DNA of 64,000 nt from Hyphomicrobiales bacterium (GTDB taxonomy: Bacteria > Pseudomonadota > Alphaproteobacteria > Rhizobiales > JAJFHR01): positions 1-64,000 of the forward strand of contig JAJFHS010000049.1 of assembly GCA_021775475.1 (NCBI GenBank), read 5' to 3'. Position numbers and translations under genes: made by a program. This document shows, piece by piece, positions 38,370 to 47,513 of this stretch. Positions within the stretch are counted from its first letter, which is position 1; the number at the start of each line of letters is the position of its first letter. The notes under the pieces were generated by a model, which made no database searches, was not told where the DNA came from, and saw only the letters and a program-made list of their open reading frames with translations.

Positions 38370-38999
38370 TTATTCCAGCGCCGAATTCGTATGCGCCACA
38401 AATGAAGGGCGTTGATTTAAGCGTTTTTGCCAGGCCAAAACATTGGGGTGGTGGTCATCTTCTCCCATCAGCGTGTACCAGCGTTTGAGCACAGCGCCCA
38501 CGGGGATGTCGGCCATGGTGAAATCTTCGCCCATGATGAAATCTTTACCCGCTAATTGCGCCTCGAGAATATCCAGCGATTTCCTCATCTTTGCCGGTGC
38601 AGCTTCCAGCAAAGCTTCACCGCCGTCATACTCATCGGGGCGGATGGCTTTCATGTATAAAGGGCGCAAGTGTGGGTAGACTGACGTAATCTTCCAGATC
38701 ATCCATTGGTTGCACAAGGCGCGTTGCCCGACATCATCCGGGCACAGGACAGCGCTGCCGTATTTTTCACAGATATAAGCGACGATGGCATTGGATTCCC
38801 ACAAGATAAAATCGCCATCCTGCAAAGCCGGGATATTGCCATTGGGGTTTAATCGGCAAAATTCAGGCTCGAACGTGCCGCCATGCTGGCGTCCGATCAC
38901 TTCCTGATCATAATCAAGATTGCACTCGCTTAAGGCTATAAGTGCTTTTTGCACATTTATAGAGGTGGTGCGGCCCCAAATTTTGATTTTCTCTGCCAT
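38370..38999 (-). CDS. Glutathione S-transferase family protein
   Basis: 209 residues from the ATG at 38999. The N-domain has IKIWGRTTSINVQKALIALS, where the Ser-Ile pair fits a theta/beta-like catalytic Ser. Next are NPNGNIPALQDGDFILWESN and AIVAYICEKYG, and the C-domain has GEDFTMADIPVGAVLKRW. The open frame extends to 39116 but overlaps the divergent creatininase-family start. Convergent with the GFA gene. Confidence 0.85.
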   Translation of the reverse strand: MAEKIKIWGRTTSINVQKALIALSECNLDYDQEVIGRQHGGTFEPEFCRLNPNGNIPALQDGDFILWESNAIVAYICEKYGSAVLCPDDVGQRALCNQWMIWKITSVYPHLRPLYMKAIRPDEYDGGEALLEAAPAKMRKSLDILEAQLAGKDFIMGEDFTMADIPVGAVLKRWYTLMGEDDHHPNVLAWQKRLNQRPSFVAHTNSALE

Positions 39000-39076
39000 G
39001 ATGTCTTTCTTGTGCGTTGATTTTATTTTAACCTGACCCTTCCATCTGCACCCATCCATTTCAAGGGAAAAACAAC

Positions 39077-39814
39077 ATGCGTCTGCACACGTCCACCTGG
39101 CCGGAAATCGAAACATATCTTGAACGTTGCAAAGGGATCATTATTCCCATCGGTTCAACCGAACAGCACGGGCCGACGGGACTGGTCGGGTGTGATGCCA
39201 TTTGCGCCGAAGAAATTGCTTGGGAAGGCGGCAGGCGTGGGGATTTTCTGGTCGCACCCACGTTTAATGTGGGCTCGGCCCAGCATCATATGTCTTTTCC
39301 CGGCACCATGACTTTGCGGCCCTCAACCATGACTTCGGTTATTTCCGACTGGGCACTGTCATTGGCTGCCCACGGGTTTACCCACATCTATTTTATCAAT
39401 GGACACGGCGGCAATATTGCCCCGGTACACACAGCTTTTGCCGAAATCTATGCCAGACGCGCTCTTGATGGCGATCAATCCGATTTTATTATGAAATTGC
39501 AAAACTGGTTTGACCTGCCCGGCATTCCCGAATTGACCGAGGAGCTTTACCCTGTCGGCGCGGGAAGTCATGCAACAGCAGCGGAAATATCTGTCACCTT
39601 TGCTGCTTACCCGGAAAAAGAAGACCGCAGAGTTCTTGATCCAAAAGTAGCTCCTGAGGGCTCGATCACCGACAAGAACCGCTACAGGTTGGATTTTCCC
39701 GATGGCCGAATTGGCTCAGATCCCAGTCAGTCAAATGGCGCTGATGGCCAAAAATTAATCGACGTTGCCGCAACTGCTATGGTTGGGGATGTTGCAGCGT
39801 TTTTCAACAGTTAG
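39077..39814 (+). CDS. Creatininase family amidohydrolase
   Basis: A 245-residue metal-dependent amidohydrolase of the creatininase/ArfB/MftE superfamily. Metal-site motifs: IIPIGSTEQHGPTGLVGCDA, FNVGSAQHHMSFPGTMTLRP, FINGHGGNIAP and GSHATAAEISVTF. The true substrate is not known from sequence; creatinine is only one of several. The ribosome site aaggga precedes the ATG. It overlaps the stop of the MFS gene by four bases, convergently. Confidence 0.85.
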   Translation: MRLHTSTWPEIETYLERCKGIIIPIGSTEQHGPTGLVGCDAICAEEIAWEGGRRGDFLVAPTFNVGSAQHHMSFPGTMTLRPSTMTSVISDWALSLAAHGFTHIYFINGHGGNIAPVHTAFAEIYARRALDGDQSDFIMKLQNWFDLPGIPELTEELYPVGAGSHATAAEISVTFAAYPEKEDRRVLDPKVAPEGSITDKNRYRLDFPDGRIGSDPSQSNGADGQKLIDVAATAMVGDVAAFFNS

Positions 39815-41091
39815 GATTGATCTTTAATCCGTGTCACCAATGCCGCCACGATAACATTAAGACCGGCCAGCCACAGATAAACATCAACGATGGAAAAATT
39901 AAAGCGCGCCAGCACGATGACAAATACGGCTGATAAAACGATGGCGCCGGCACCCAGGATGTTATCGGCAGCAATGATACGGGCACGAAACTCAGGTGCG
40001 GCGCGCGCCTGAACCAGTGCAAACAGCGGCACAATAAACACCCCTGCGGTTACGGCTATGGCCAAGAGATCAAAGGAAATACGCAAACCGGAAAACGTTT
40101 GCAAAAAACCAGTCACGGATTGCATCGATACCAGAGAAGCAGCACCGGGGCTGGCAAAATAGAGATCAGCGCAGAAAAACCCCATGCCCAGCGCTGCTAT
40201 GGGGGCGTATTTCGCCGATGTCTCGCCTTTAAGCAGGGTGTTGCACAACAACGCGCCCACACCAATACCGATAGAAAACAATGTAAGAAAAAACGTCACC
40301 AGCACCTCATCGCCACCGAGAATGTCCTTGGTGTAAACCGGCAGTTGAGCCAGAAAAACCGAGCCCATAAACCAGAACCACGCATCGCCTAAAATTGCGG
40401 AAAAAACAATGCGGTCTTTTCTGGAAAACCTTATCACCTGAGCGGTTTCAGCGATAATGTTCCATCGGAATTTTAGCCTCCCATGTTCGGGCAGGGCTTT
40501 TGGAATAAAACGGCAGGCAACATAGCCGCCAATAGCTGTAACCGTCATCAGGATTGACACAGCCAGCGGACCATTGGGGGTCAAAATAAGCAGGCCGCCA
40601 ATTATCGTGCCTATCAATATGGCCATGAAAGTCGCGGTTTCAATCAGGGCATTGGCGCCAATCAACTCATTTCGCGCCAGTTGTTGAGGCAATATAGCGT
40701 ATTTGAGCGGGCCGAAAAAGGCTGATTGGGTGCCGAGAAAAAACAGCACCACCAGCAAAATATAAATATCCTGCTGAAAAAGAGCGAAAACAGCAAAGGC
40801 AGTGATGAAAATCTCGGCAAGTTTGATGCGGGCAATAAGGACTGATTTTTCAAAGCCATCGGCTATTTTACCAGCGGTGGCCGAAAACAGAAAAAACGGC
40901 AGAATAAAAAGCCCGCCAGCAAAAGCCACCAATTGTCGCGGGTCCAGTGTCGTTTGTGAGGTAAGCTTGAACGTCACCAGAATCACCAGAGCATTTTTGA
41001 ACAGATTGTCATTAAAAGCCCCAAGCGCTTGGGTAATGAACAGCGGTAGAAACGGGCGTTGCGTCAAAAGCCTGAATTGGGAATGGGGCAT
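39811..41091 (-). CDS. MFS transporter, LplT-like
   Basis: A 426-residue, about 12-helix transporter. The N-terminal RPFLPLFITQALGAFNDNLF is typical of the LplT lysophospholipid flippase group. The charged loop GKIADGFEKSVLIARIKLAE is the MFS loop 2-3 motif. In many bacteria this domain is fused to an acyltransferase (Aas-like), but here it stands alone and no acyltransferase gene is adjacent. Lysophospholipid import is therefore likely but not certain. Confidence 0.82.
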   Translation of the reverse strand: MPHSQFRLLTQRPFLPLFITQALGAFNDNLFKNALVILVTFKLTSQTTLDPRQLVAFAGGLFILPFFLFSATAGKIADGFEKSVLIARIKLAEIFITAFAVFALFQQDIYILLVVLFFLGTQSAFFGPLKYAILPQQLARNELIGANALIETATFMAILIGTIIGGLLILTPNGPLAVSILMTVTAIGGYVACRFIPKALPEHGRLKFRWNIIAETAQVIRFSRKDRIVFSAILGDAWFWFMGSVFLAQLPVYTKDILGGDEVLVTFFLTLFSIGIGVGALLCNTLLKGETSAKYAPIAALGMGFFCADLYFASPGAASLVSMQSVTGFLQTFSGLRISFDLLAIAVTAGVFIVPLFALVQARAAPEFRARIIAADNILGAGAIVLSAVFVIVLARFNFSIVDVYLWLAGLNVIVAALVTRIKDQS

Positions 41092-41568
41092 ACAGAAAAT
41101 CGCGCAACCAGGTGATTATTGATGTTGGAACAATACCTGATTTTGACGACCAAGGCCATAAGTCTGATGCTGGAGCCGCTTTAGTGATCGTCGCGGCGTC
41201 GTGCCATACCGGCAATCCCACCTTAGTGGCCAACCCGAAACTATATGAGTGATATAAGTAGTTTAATCAAAATCAAGCTTTTGATTGTTTGTTTGCGGGC
41301 GGACACTGTTGACCTAAAATTGCCATGTTTTGTTACAAGATATCAATTGTTTCAATATGAACGGAAAGTGCCATGAAAAGCTCCGAATTTACGGAAACGT
41401 TATTGGCAGGTTGCACGATTTTGGGTTAGCTTTGCTCTTATCGTTCATACGATAATGTTGAAATAAAAATACATGGGAACGTGGTCTGAGTTCTTTTTGG
41501 ACACGCGCATTCGACCCCAGGAACAGCGTACACTTTTGTCAATGCGCGTCAGTTGAAAGGAATTTAAT
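41092..41568. other. Intergenic region without a supported gene
   Basis: 477 bases between the divergent MFS and L,D-transpeptidase genes. I find only short unsupported ORFs (one of 18 codons at 41373), no hairpin terminator and no tRNA. It should contain promoters for both genes. Confidence 0.5.
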
Positions 41569-42165
41569 ATGTTGAACCGTCGTAATTTCTTAACCTCCGG
41601 TCTGGCTGCGGGCTCGCTGGGCCTGTCACCGGCACTTGCCCATAAATCAGGTGGAAAATACGTCCTGCCGCAAAAATATATGCCTCGCGAGGTTAGCTTG
41701 TGGAACCGGCTGCCGCCGGGAGAAATTCATGTGTATCCGGATCAGTTCTGGATGTACTGGACCTTGCCAAATGGTAATGCCATCCGCTACAGCGTTGGCG
41801 TTGGTCGCGACAATCTTTACCACTCCGGTGTATATTTTGTCGGTGCTAAAAAGGAATGGCCCGAATGGACGCCAACCGCTGCCATGATAAAACGCAGCCC
41901 CAAATATGCCAGGTGGGCTAATGGTCAGCCCGGCGGTATCAGCAATCCGCTGGGTGCACGCGCGCTTTACCTTTTCACGCCCAAGCGTGGTGATACGTTT
42001 TTGCGTATCCATGGTACTAACAATCCGCGCACCATCGGTGTTGCCGTCTCCAACGGTTGCGCCCGCCTGGTAAATGACCAGATTGTTGAATTTTACGACC
42101 GCGTGCCACTGGGAACAAAAGTCGTGCTCAATCCAAAAGCCAATGCCGGACCGGAGCATTCGTGA
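41569..42165 (+). CDS. L,D-transpeptidase (YkuD family) with Tat-like signal
   Basis: Cell-wall cross-linking or lipoprotein-anchoring enzyme. The N-terminus MLNRRNFLTSGLAAGSLGLS looks like a Tat signal (RRNFL) ending near ALA-HKS. The catalytic HGTN followed by SNGCARLVNDQI holds the nucleophilic Cys and its His partner. 198 residues fits the single-domain periplasmic class. A ribosome site (aaagga) is present. Confidence 0.9.
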   Translation: MLNRRNFLTSGLAAGSLGLSPALAHKSGGKYVLPQKYMPREVSLWNRLPPGEIHVYPDQFWMYWTLPNGNAIRYSVGVGRDNLYHSGVYFVGAKKEWPEWTPTAAMIKRSPKYARWANGQPGGISNPLGARALYLFTPKRGDTFLRIHGTNNPRTIGVAVSNGCARLVNDQIVEFYDRVPLGTKVVLNPKANAGPEHS

Positions 42166-42176
42166 TTTTTTAAAAT

Positions 42177-43421
42177 CTATTCGCCTTTTTGCGTTGCATT
42201 AACCAGGCACGCCATGTTGCCTGAGGGGTGTTTGTTGTCGTGCATCATCTGGTGCGCGACACCAATTTCGTCAAACGAATAGGTGCCCGATAGACACGGG
42301 TCGATCTTTTTGTCCAGGACCAGCTGGTTAACGGCTGCGGCCTGTTCATCGTTCGACAGGTGCGAGCCTTGCAGACGTTTTTGCATCATCCAGTGATAGC
42401 GAAGGTCCATGGTGATATTATACCCGGTGGTGCCGGCGCAAATCACCACCATGCCACCGGTATCACAGACAAAGCCCGAAGTGGGCAGGGTGGCTTCACC
42501 GGGATGTTCAAATACGATTTTCGGGCTTTTGCGTTCCCCAACGGCGTCCCAGATTGCCTTGCCGAAACCGCGCGCACCCTTCATCCATTGTCCCCACTCC
42601 TGGCTGTTGGTATCGGGCATCTTGCCCCAGTGGTCAAAATCCTTGCGATTGATGGTGCCAACAGCGCCATGATCAAGACAGAACTGGCGTTTGCTTTCGT
42701 CTGAAATAACACCAACAGCCTTGCCACCTTGAGCAGCCACAATCTGCAGGGCCAGCGAACCCAGCCCCCCGGCAGCCCCCCACACCAGCACCACATCGTC
42801 TTTTTCAACAATGTGCGGTGCCCAGCCCATCAACATGCGATAGGCGGTAGACGCACATAAGAGATAGCATGCGGATTGCTCCCAGGTTAGATGTTGCGGG
42901 CGCTTTTGTATCTGATGCGATTGCGCCCGGGCAAACTGGCAATAAGAACCATAGTTGGTCTGATAGCCCCAGATGCGCACGGAAGACGCCAACATCGGGT
43001 CCTTGCCGGATAATACCCACGGATCTTCAGGTTCCCACCAGCCCGAGTGAACCACAACTTCTTCGCCCACCTTTACATCATCAACCTCATCGCCAACAGC
43101 CCAGACAATGCCGGAACAGTCAGAACCGCCAGCATGAAAATCTTCCGGCTCACCTTTTTTCTGACGATCGGCAATCACATCGACCGGATAGCCCAAAGCT
43201 GCCCACACATTATTGTAGTTGATGCCGGTGGCCATCACATAGACCAGCACATCTTTCGGTCCTAGTTGCGGCACATCAATGATCTCACGTTGCCAGGCTT
43301 TTTCCGGTTCGCCAAAGCGGTCCTGTCGCACCACAAAGGCGTGCATCTTTTGCGGTACCGTGCCTGGTTCAGGTCTGTCACCAAGGTCATAGATTTCTTT
43401 TTCTGCTGGCGTGTACCCCAT
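42177..43421 (-). CDS. ccr: Crotonyl-CoA carboxylase/reductase
   Basis: Reductively carboxylates crotonyl-CoA to ethylmalonyl-CoA, the key step of the ethylmalonyl-CoA pathway for C2 assimilation. The 414 residues match the MDR-type Ccr: MATGINYNNVWAALGYPVDV, FHAGGSDCSGIVWAVGDEVD, SGWWEPEDPW, VWGAAGGLGSLALQIVAAQG (NADPH fold), and IVFEHPGEATLPTSGFVCDT. A strong AAGGAG ribosome site precedes the ATG. No other pathway genes are adjacent. Confidence 0.95.
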   Translation of the reverse strand: MGYTPAEKEIYDLGDRPEPGTVPQKMHAFVVRQDRFGEPEKAWQREIIDVPQLGPKDVLVYVMATGINYNNVWAALGYPVDVIADRQKKGEPEDFHAGGSDCSGIVWAVGDEVDDVKVGEEVVVHSGWWEPEDPWVLSGKDPMLASSVRIWGYQTNYGSYCQFARAQSHQIQKRPQHLTWEQSACYLLCASTAYRMLMGWAPHIVEKDDVVLVWGAAGGLGSLALQIVAAQGGKAVGVISDESKRQFCLDHGAVGTINRKDFDHWGKMPDTNSQEWGQWMKGARGFGKAIWDAVGERKSPKIVFEHPGEATLPTSGFVCDTGGMVVICAGTTGYNITMDLRYHWMMQKRLQGSHLSNDEQAAAVNQLVLDKKIDPCLSGTYSFDEIGVAHQMMHDNKHPSGNMACLVNATQKGE

Positions 43422-43478
43422 GGGAGCGCTCCTTCGTCAAACTGTGGTAATTTATTTTATTGAGTGTGCCTTTTTTTC

Positions 43479-43492
43479 CTGATGTAAATCAA
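43479..43492. promoter_or_regulatory. FNR/FixK-type box between ccr and cobT
   Basis: CTGATGTAAATCAA matches TTGAT-N4-ATCAA at 9 of 10 fixed positions. It lies 58 bases before ccr and 73 before cobT. An oxygen-responsive Crp/Fnr regulator is the likely reader; this is inferred only from the motif. Confidence 0.4.
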
Positions 43493-43564
43493 CAAGGTAA
43501 TTGGTAGAGGTTAGACAATGTCGTATAGACTGCGATTGAAAATTGGAAATCGGAAAAAAACCTC

Positions 43565-44581
43565 ATGTACCAGATTGCAAACCTTGGCCAACTCAAAGAT
43601 CTGATTCAATTTTTGCCTGAACCAGACGAGGAAACCGAAGTCCTGGCACGGATGCGTCAGGGTGATTTGACCAAACCGCCGGGTTCTCTGGGCAGGCTGG
43701 AAGAACTGGCCATATGGCTGTGCGCCTGGCAAAGCCGCGAACGCCCGCAACTGAAAAAGATACAAGCCCTTGTATTTGCCGGTAATCACGGCGTGACAGC
43801 ACAAGGTGTTTCTGCCTATCCAGCTGAAGTCACCGGCCAGATGGTCGAAAATTTCAAAACCGGTGGCGCTGCAATTAATCAGCTGTGCAAGGTGGCAGAT
43901 GCCAAACTTGAAGTTATCGCACTTGAGCTGGACACTCCCACCCAAGATTTTACTCTTGCTCCCGCTCTGGAAAAAAGCGCCTTTTTAAAGTGTTTTAACG
44001 CCGGATTGAGCGCTGTTGACAGTAACTCCGATTGCCTGATTCTCGGTGAAATGGGCATCGGCAATACCACGGTTGCCGCCGCTGTATGTTTCGGACTTTT
44101 TGGCGGCGGACCTGCCGATTGGGTCGGGCGCGGGACAGGTGTTGATGATGCCGGTCTCAAATTGAAAACCGATGTTTTGCAACAAGGTTATGACCGCCAC
44201 AACGCTGTGCTCGATGATCCCCTTGAGGTATTGCGCTGTCTCGGCGGGCGCGAACTGGTGGCCATTGCCGGAGCCGTACTGGCGGCACGCCAAGCCCGCA
44301 TCCCGGTGATCTTGGATGGTTATATCTCCACAGCCGCCGCCGCCCCGCTTGAAGTCATGGTGCCTGGTGCTCTGGATCATTGTGTTGTGGGGCACTGCTC
44401 ATCTGAAACCGGTCACCACGGACTTTTAGAGCGCCTTAACAAACAACCTTTGCTGGATTTGAATATGCGTCTGGGCGAGGGCAGTGGTGCTGCGGTTGCA
44501 GCCCTGATCCTCAAGGCGGCTGTTGGTGTGCACAACGGTATGGCAACCTTTGCCCAGGCAGGCGTTAGTGAAAAAACTTAA
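43565..44581 (+). CDS. cobT: Nicotinate-nucleotide:dimethylbenzimidazole phosphoribosyltransferase
   Basis: Activates the lower ligand of cobalamin. 338 residues with family blocks: LTKPPGSLGRLEELAIWLCA, VFAGNHGVTAQGVSAYPAEV, LILGEMGIGNTTVAAAVCFG, VILDGYISTAAAAPLEVMVP, and LNMRLGEGSGAAVAALILKA, which holds the catalytic Glu. Its product cobalamin is needed by the metH of this window. Convergent 4-base overlap with the DUF1330 gene. Confidence 0.95.
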   Translation: MYQIANLGQLKDLIQFLPEPDEETEVLARMRQGDLTKPPGSLGRLEELAIWLCAWQSRERPQLKKIQALVFAGNHGVTAQGVSAYPAEVTGQMVENFKTGGAAINQLCKVADAKLEVIALELDTPTQDFTLAPALEKSAFLKCFNAGLSAVDSNSDCLILGEMGIGNTTVAAAVCFGLFGGGPADWVGRGTGVDDAGLKLKTDVLQQGYDRHNAVLDDPLEVLRCLGGRELVAIAGAVLAARQARIPVILDGYISTAAAAPLEVMVPGALDHCVVGHCSSETGHHGLLERLNKQPLLDLNMRLGEGSGAAVAALILKAAVGVHNGMATFAQAGVSEKT

Positions 44582-44868
44582 GCGCCGTCGACAATAAACA
44601 ATGTGCATTTGGCATTGGCCTGGCGAATTTTGGCAACGGGTTTGTATTCTTCTGAATTGGCGAAAGCGCGGGCTTTTTCCATGTCAGGGAATTCAATAAT
44701 GACAAAACGGGTTGGCTGCCACAAATCATCCTCCATCATCTCCATCTCTCCACCGCGCGCACGATAGACCCCGCCGAATTTTTCGGCGATAGGTTTGGCC
44801 AGCGCCTTGTAGGTTTCATATTCCTCGGCGTTTTCAATTTTTGTGTCGGCAATAATAAAAGCGCTCAT
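44578..44868 (-). CDS. DUF1330 family protein
   Basis: A 96-residue dimeric alpha/beta-barrel type protein: MSAFIIADTKIENAEEYETY, RGGEMEMMEDDL, and FVIIEFPDMEKARAFANSEE followed by YKPVAKIRQ. This is the DUF1330 pattern, of unknown function. Nine bases after the phosphodiesterase gene, so probably co-transcribed. Confidence 0.85.
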   Translation of the reverse strand: MSAFIIADTKIENAEEYETYKALAKPIAEKFGGVYRARGGEMEMMEDDLWQPTRFVIIEFPDMEKARAFANSEEYKPVAKIRQANAKCTLFIVDGA

Positions 44869-44877
44869 GATTTTCCC

Positions 44878-45696
44878 TTATGTTGTTTTTGTTTTATCAA
44901 CCCAAACCGCGTTGTCAGGGATGGGTAGATCATTGTTCAATGAATAAAAATGCGGGTGAACTGTAAGTTGATCCTTTTCAATCAGGATCATGCCGTAGGC
45001 CGGTGGATCAAGCGCATGCGGCACCGGCGAGAACACATCCAGATTGAAGGCAATCTGATGGTTGGTGCCGGGCAGAACTGAATAAGAAATGTTGCGCCAG
45101 TTGCCGCTGATCGTGCGGTGCACGTGGCCCAGAAAAATGTGACGAATGTTGGTAAAGCCCGCAATTGCCGCTTCAAAATGTGTCGTATCCACAACCTTAA
45201 GCCGGTCCATTGACGCCATGCCGATATCAAAAGGCGGGTGGTGCATAAAAATATAGACGGGTTGGCCGTCGGCATCGTGCAATTGCTCCTTAAGCCATTG
45301 CCCGCGCATTTCACAATATTCTCCCCAGCTTTGGCCCACAGCAATGGTGTCGAGCAGTAAAAAATGGCCGAGATCGGTTTTGATTACCTGCTGAATGAAA
45401 CCGTATGAATCACGTTGCGCCTGGGGAAGGTTTTCGCAAAAAACATCGCGGTCATCATGGTTTCCCATCATGACGTAATATTTAAGATTAAGCTTATCCG
45501 CCGATTGCCTAAAGGCGCGATAGGTGTCGGCAGCGCCGTTGTTTGAAATGTCGCCTGAAAACACACAAAAAGCGGCATCACTCTGGTGTGAATTAACAGC
45601 TTCGATACAGGCATCAAGACTTTCAATCGGGTTCAATCCGTCGAGCAGATCACCGGGGGCTACAAGATGATTGTCGGTTATCTGGATGATTTTCAT
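44878..45696 (-). CDS. Calcineurin-like phosphodiesterase (CpdA type)
   Basis: A 272-residue class III cyclic-nucleotide or related phosphodiesterase. Metal-site motifs in order: ITDNHLVAPG, VFSGDISNNG, VMMGNHDDRDVF, FMHHPPFDIG and FLGHVHR. Most CpdA proteins have DxH in the first motif; here it is D-N-H, still fitting. cAMP is a likely substrate and a CNBD channel is encoded elsewhere in the window, but specificity is unproven. Confidence 0.85.
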   Translation of the reverse strand: MKIIQITDNHLVAPGDLLDGLNPIESLDACIEAVNSHQSDAAFCVFSGDISNNGAADTYRAFRQSADKLNLKYYVMMGNHDDRDVFCENLPQAQRDSYGFIQQVIKTDLGHFLLLDTIAVGQSWGEYCEMRGQWLKEQLHDADGQPVYIFMHHPPFDIGMASMDRLKVVDTTHFEAAIAGFTNIRHIFLGHVHRTISGNWRNISYSVLPGTNHQIAFNLDVFSPVPHALDPPAYGMILIEKDQLTVHPHFYSLNNDLPIPDNAVWVDKTKTT

Positions 45697-45822
45697 TGCA
45701 ATTTTTACCCTTAATAAGCACTGGTAACACTATGCATAGATTTATGAGATTACAATGACCGTTGAAAAATAGAGTTGTCTAATGGTATCTACTACCGTGT
45801 AATCAAAGTGTAAGGGACAAAG

Positions 45823-46623
45823 ATGGCTGAAAATGATGCGGGAAACGGGGCAGACGAAAACCCAACCCAGGAGGACAGTGGGCAAGGCTCACCGGAAGAT
45901 AAATCCGAAATGTCGGGCATGCCTATCTTTTATGAAAAGCCGGAAATCCTGGATTCAGAGCGCCACAAGGATTTGGGATTGATTGAATCTGCGTCATTTT
46001 CGTTTGCCTCTACCAGCAACGCCATTCCAATAAACGCCAGTGAATTTCCAGCGGCAGCACGTGATTATCCTGTTGTTTTCATTGGCGAAGAAGAAGTGAA
46101 TTCTGTCGCCATCGTTGGCCTCCGAAAAGGCGAAAACCTAATGGTGGACGCAGAGGAAAAATGGGCTCAAGGCACCTATATCCCCGCCTACGTTCGCCGT
46201 TATCCGTTTATTTTTGTGCGCCAGGATGGCGGAACGCAGTATGCATTGTGTATTGATCGGGCATCAAACCGGATTGGCAGCGATGCCGACAGAATGTTTT
46301 TTGATGACAGCAAAATGACCGAGTTAAGCGAAAAGGCGATGGAGTTCTGTACTCTTTTTCAACGTCATTTCCTCGCAACAGAAGTCGTTGTGAAACAATT
46401 AATCGAGTTTGATCTGCTGGTCACCCACCAGGTTCAGTTCAGCCTCGCCAATGGCTCTACCCTGACCTTAAAAGATTTCAAGGTCGTCGATGAAAGTCGT
46501 CTGAATGAACTTGGCGAAGCGGATTTTATCAGCTTGAGAAAAACCGGAGCCCTAGGTGCCATTTACAGCCACCTTATCTCCCTGAACAGTTGGCAACATC
46601 TGCTTATGCGCACCTCCGCTTGA
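45823..46623 (+). CDS. SapC family protein
   Basis: 266 residues. After a 25-residue acidic N-terminus comes the SapC-type core: INASEFPAAARDYPVVFIGE, VAIVGLRKGENLMVDAEEKW, and GTYIPAYVRRYPFIFVRQDG, with EFCTLFQRHFLATEVVVKQL. The family was named after a Campylobacter S-layer-associated protein; its role here is unknown. Convergent with the ialB-like gene, six bases apart. Confidence 0.8.
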   Translation: MAENDAGNGADENPTQEDSGQGSPEDKSEMSGMPIFYEKPEILDSERHKDLGLIESASFSFASTSNAIPINASEFPAAARDYPVVFIGEEEVNSVAIVGLRKGENLMVDAEEKWAQGTYIPAYVRRYPFIFVRQDGGTQYALCIDRASNRIGSDADRMFFDDSKMTELSEKAMEFCTLFQRHFLATEVVVKQLIEFDLLVTHQVQFSLANGSTLTLKDFKVVDESRLNELGEADFISLRKTGALGAIYSHLISLNSWQHLLMRTSA

Positions 46624-46629
46624 GGCAGA

Positions 46630-47256
46630 TTATTTGCTTTTTGTGATCTTTTTGTAAGCTGCGGTAAAACCGGAAAGGTCAACGGGAATATTTATTGGTT
46701 TTTTGTTGTTGGCCATGAAGGCAACCCGTAGTTTATTGCCTTTTTTCATCGCCGCCACCTGTTTGTCAGAAAGACCACCCGAAGCATAACACCCTTCCAC
46801 ATCACAGGTTTCAATGATCATCCGGGTTTCTTTGCCATCATCGATTTTAAAAGCGGCACCGGCGGGTAAATATAACCCGTGGGGAAGAGAAAGCAGGATG
46901 GCAATTTTTGGCTCAATAATCTGAGGTTGAATGACCACGGCAAGCAAACGCTGACCGGTCTTTTTAAACCTCAGGCTTTGTTGCATGCGGCAAAATTTTC
47001 TCTTGGTTTTCGGGTCTTCCCCGCATTGTACTGCCCACGGGTTCTTTTTCTTGGCATTGACATCTTTTTTGATTTTCTTGGGGCTTGTTCCTGGTACTTC
47101 ATCATGTGTGATCGGTAACAGTATGATAGGGCTTTGAATTGGGGAAGTGTTCAACTCCGGGGTAACGACGAAAGCTTGAGCTGTTGACAAGCTTGCTGCA
47201 AATAAAATTGCCGTCAGGCTAACGGGGCGGAAAAATTTTAAAAGTCTGTCTGTCAT
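46630..47256 (-). CDS. Invasion-associated locus B (IalB) family protein
   Basis: A 208-residue secreted protein with a signal peptide (VSLTAILFAASLSTAQAF). The IalB fold is shown by NPWAVQCGEDPKTKRKFCRM, LLSLPHGLYLPAGAAFKIDD, CDVEGCYASGGLSDKQVAAM and RVAFMANNKKPINIPVDLSG. Two Cys pairs probably form disulfides. In Bartonella the family member aids erythrocyte invasion, but it is general in free-living alphaproteobacteria. Confidence 0.82.
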   Translation of the reverse strand: MTDRLLKFFRPVSLTAILFAASLSTAQAFVVTPELNTSPIQSPIILLPITHDEVPGTSPKKIKKDVNAKKKNPWAVQCGEDPKTKRKFCRMQQSLRFKKTGQRLLAVVIQPQIIEPKIAILLSLPHGLYLPAGAAFKIDDGKETRMIIETCDVEGCYASGGLSDKQVAAMKKGNKLRVAFMANNKKPINIPVDLSGFTAAYKKITKSK

Positions 47257-47513
47257 TTTACCTGTTCCTTAACTCTTGCTAACACTTAACTATTATCGAT
47301 CAGTCTTAAGACCATACCGGTTATTCAAATTTATCATATTAGCCCAAGCCTTACACTTTCGCCAACCGATTAAGACACCGGTGACACAAAATGTCGTCCG
47401 ACCTTGCCGTTTTGCAAAATCAAACACTACAGACCCGGATAATTCAAGACTTGTAGCCGACGCCATTGTTATTGGTATATATATCTATGTGCCTTCAAAC
47501 AGCAAGATAACAA

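Noticed and set aside
41373-41429. 18-codon ORF (MKSSEFTETLLAGCTILG)
   Set aside because: No good ribosome site and no context; probably chance.
43422-43564. Possible cobalamin riboswitch before cobT
   Set aside because: No B12-box-like sequence or suitable structure is seen in 143 bases.
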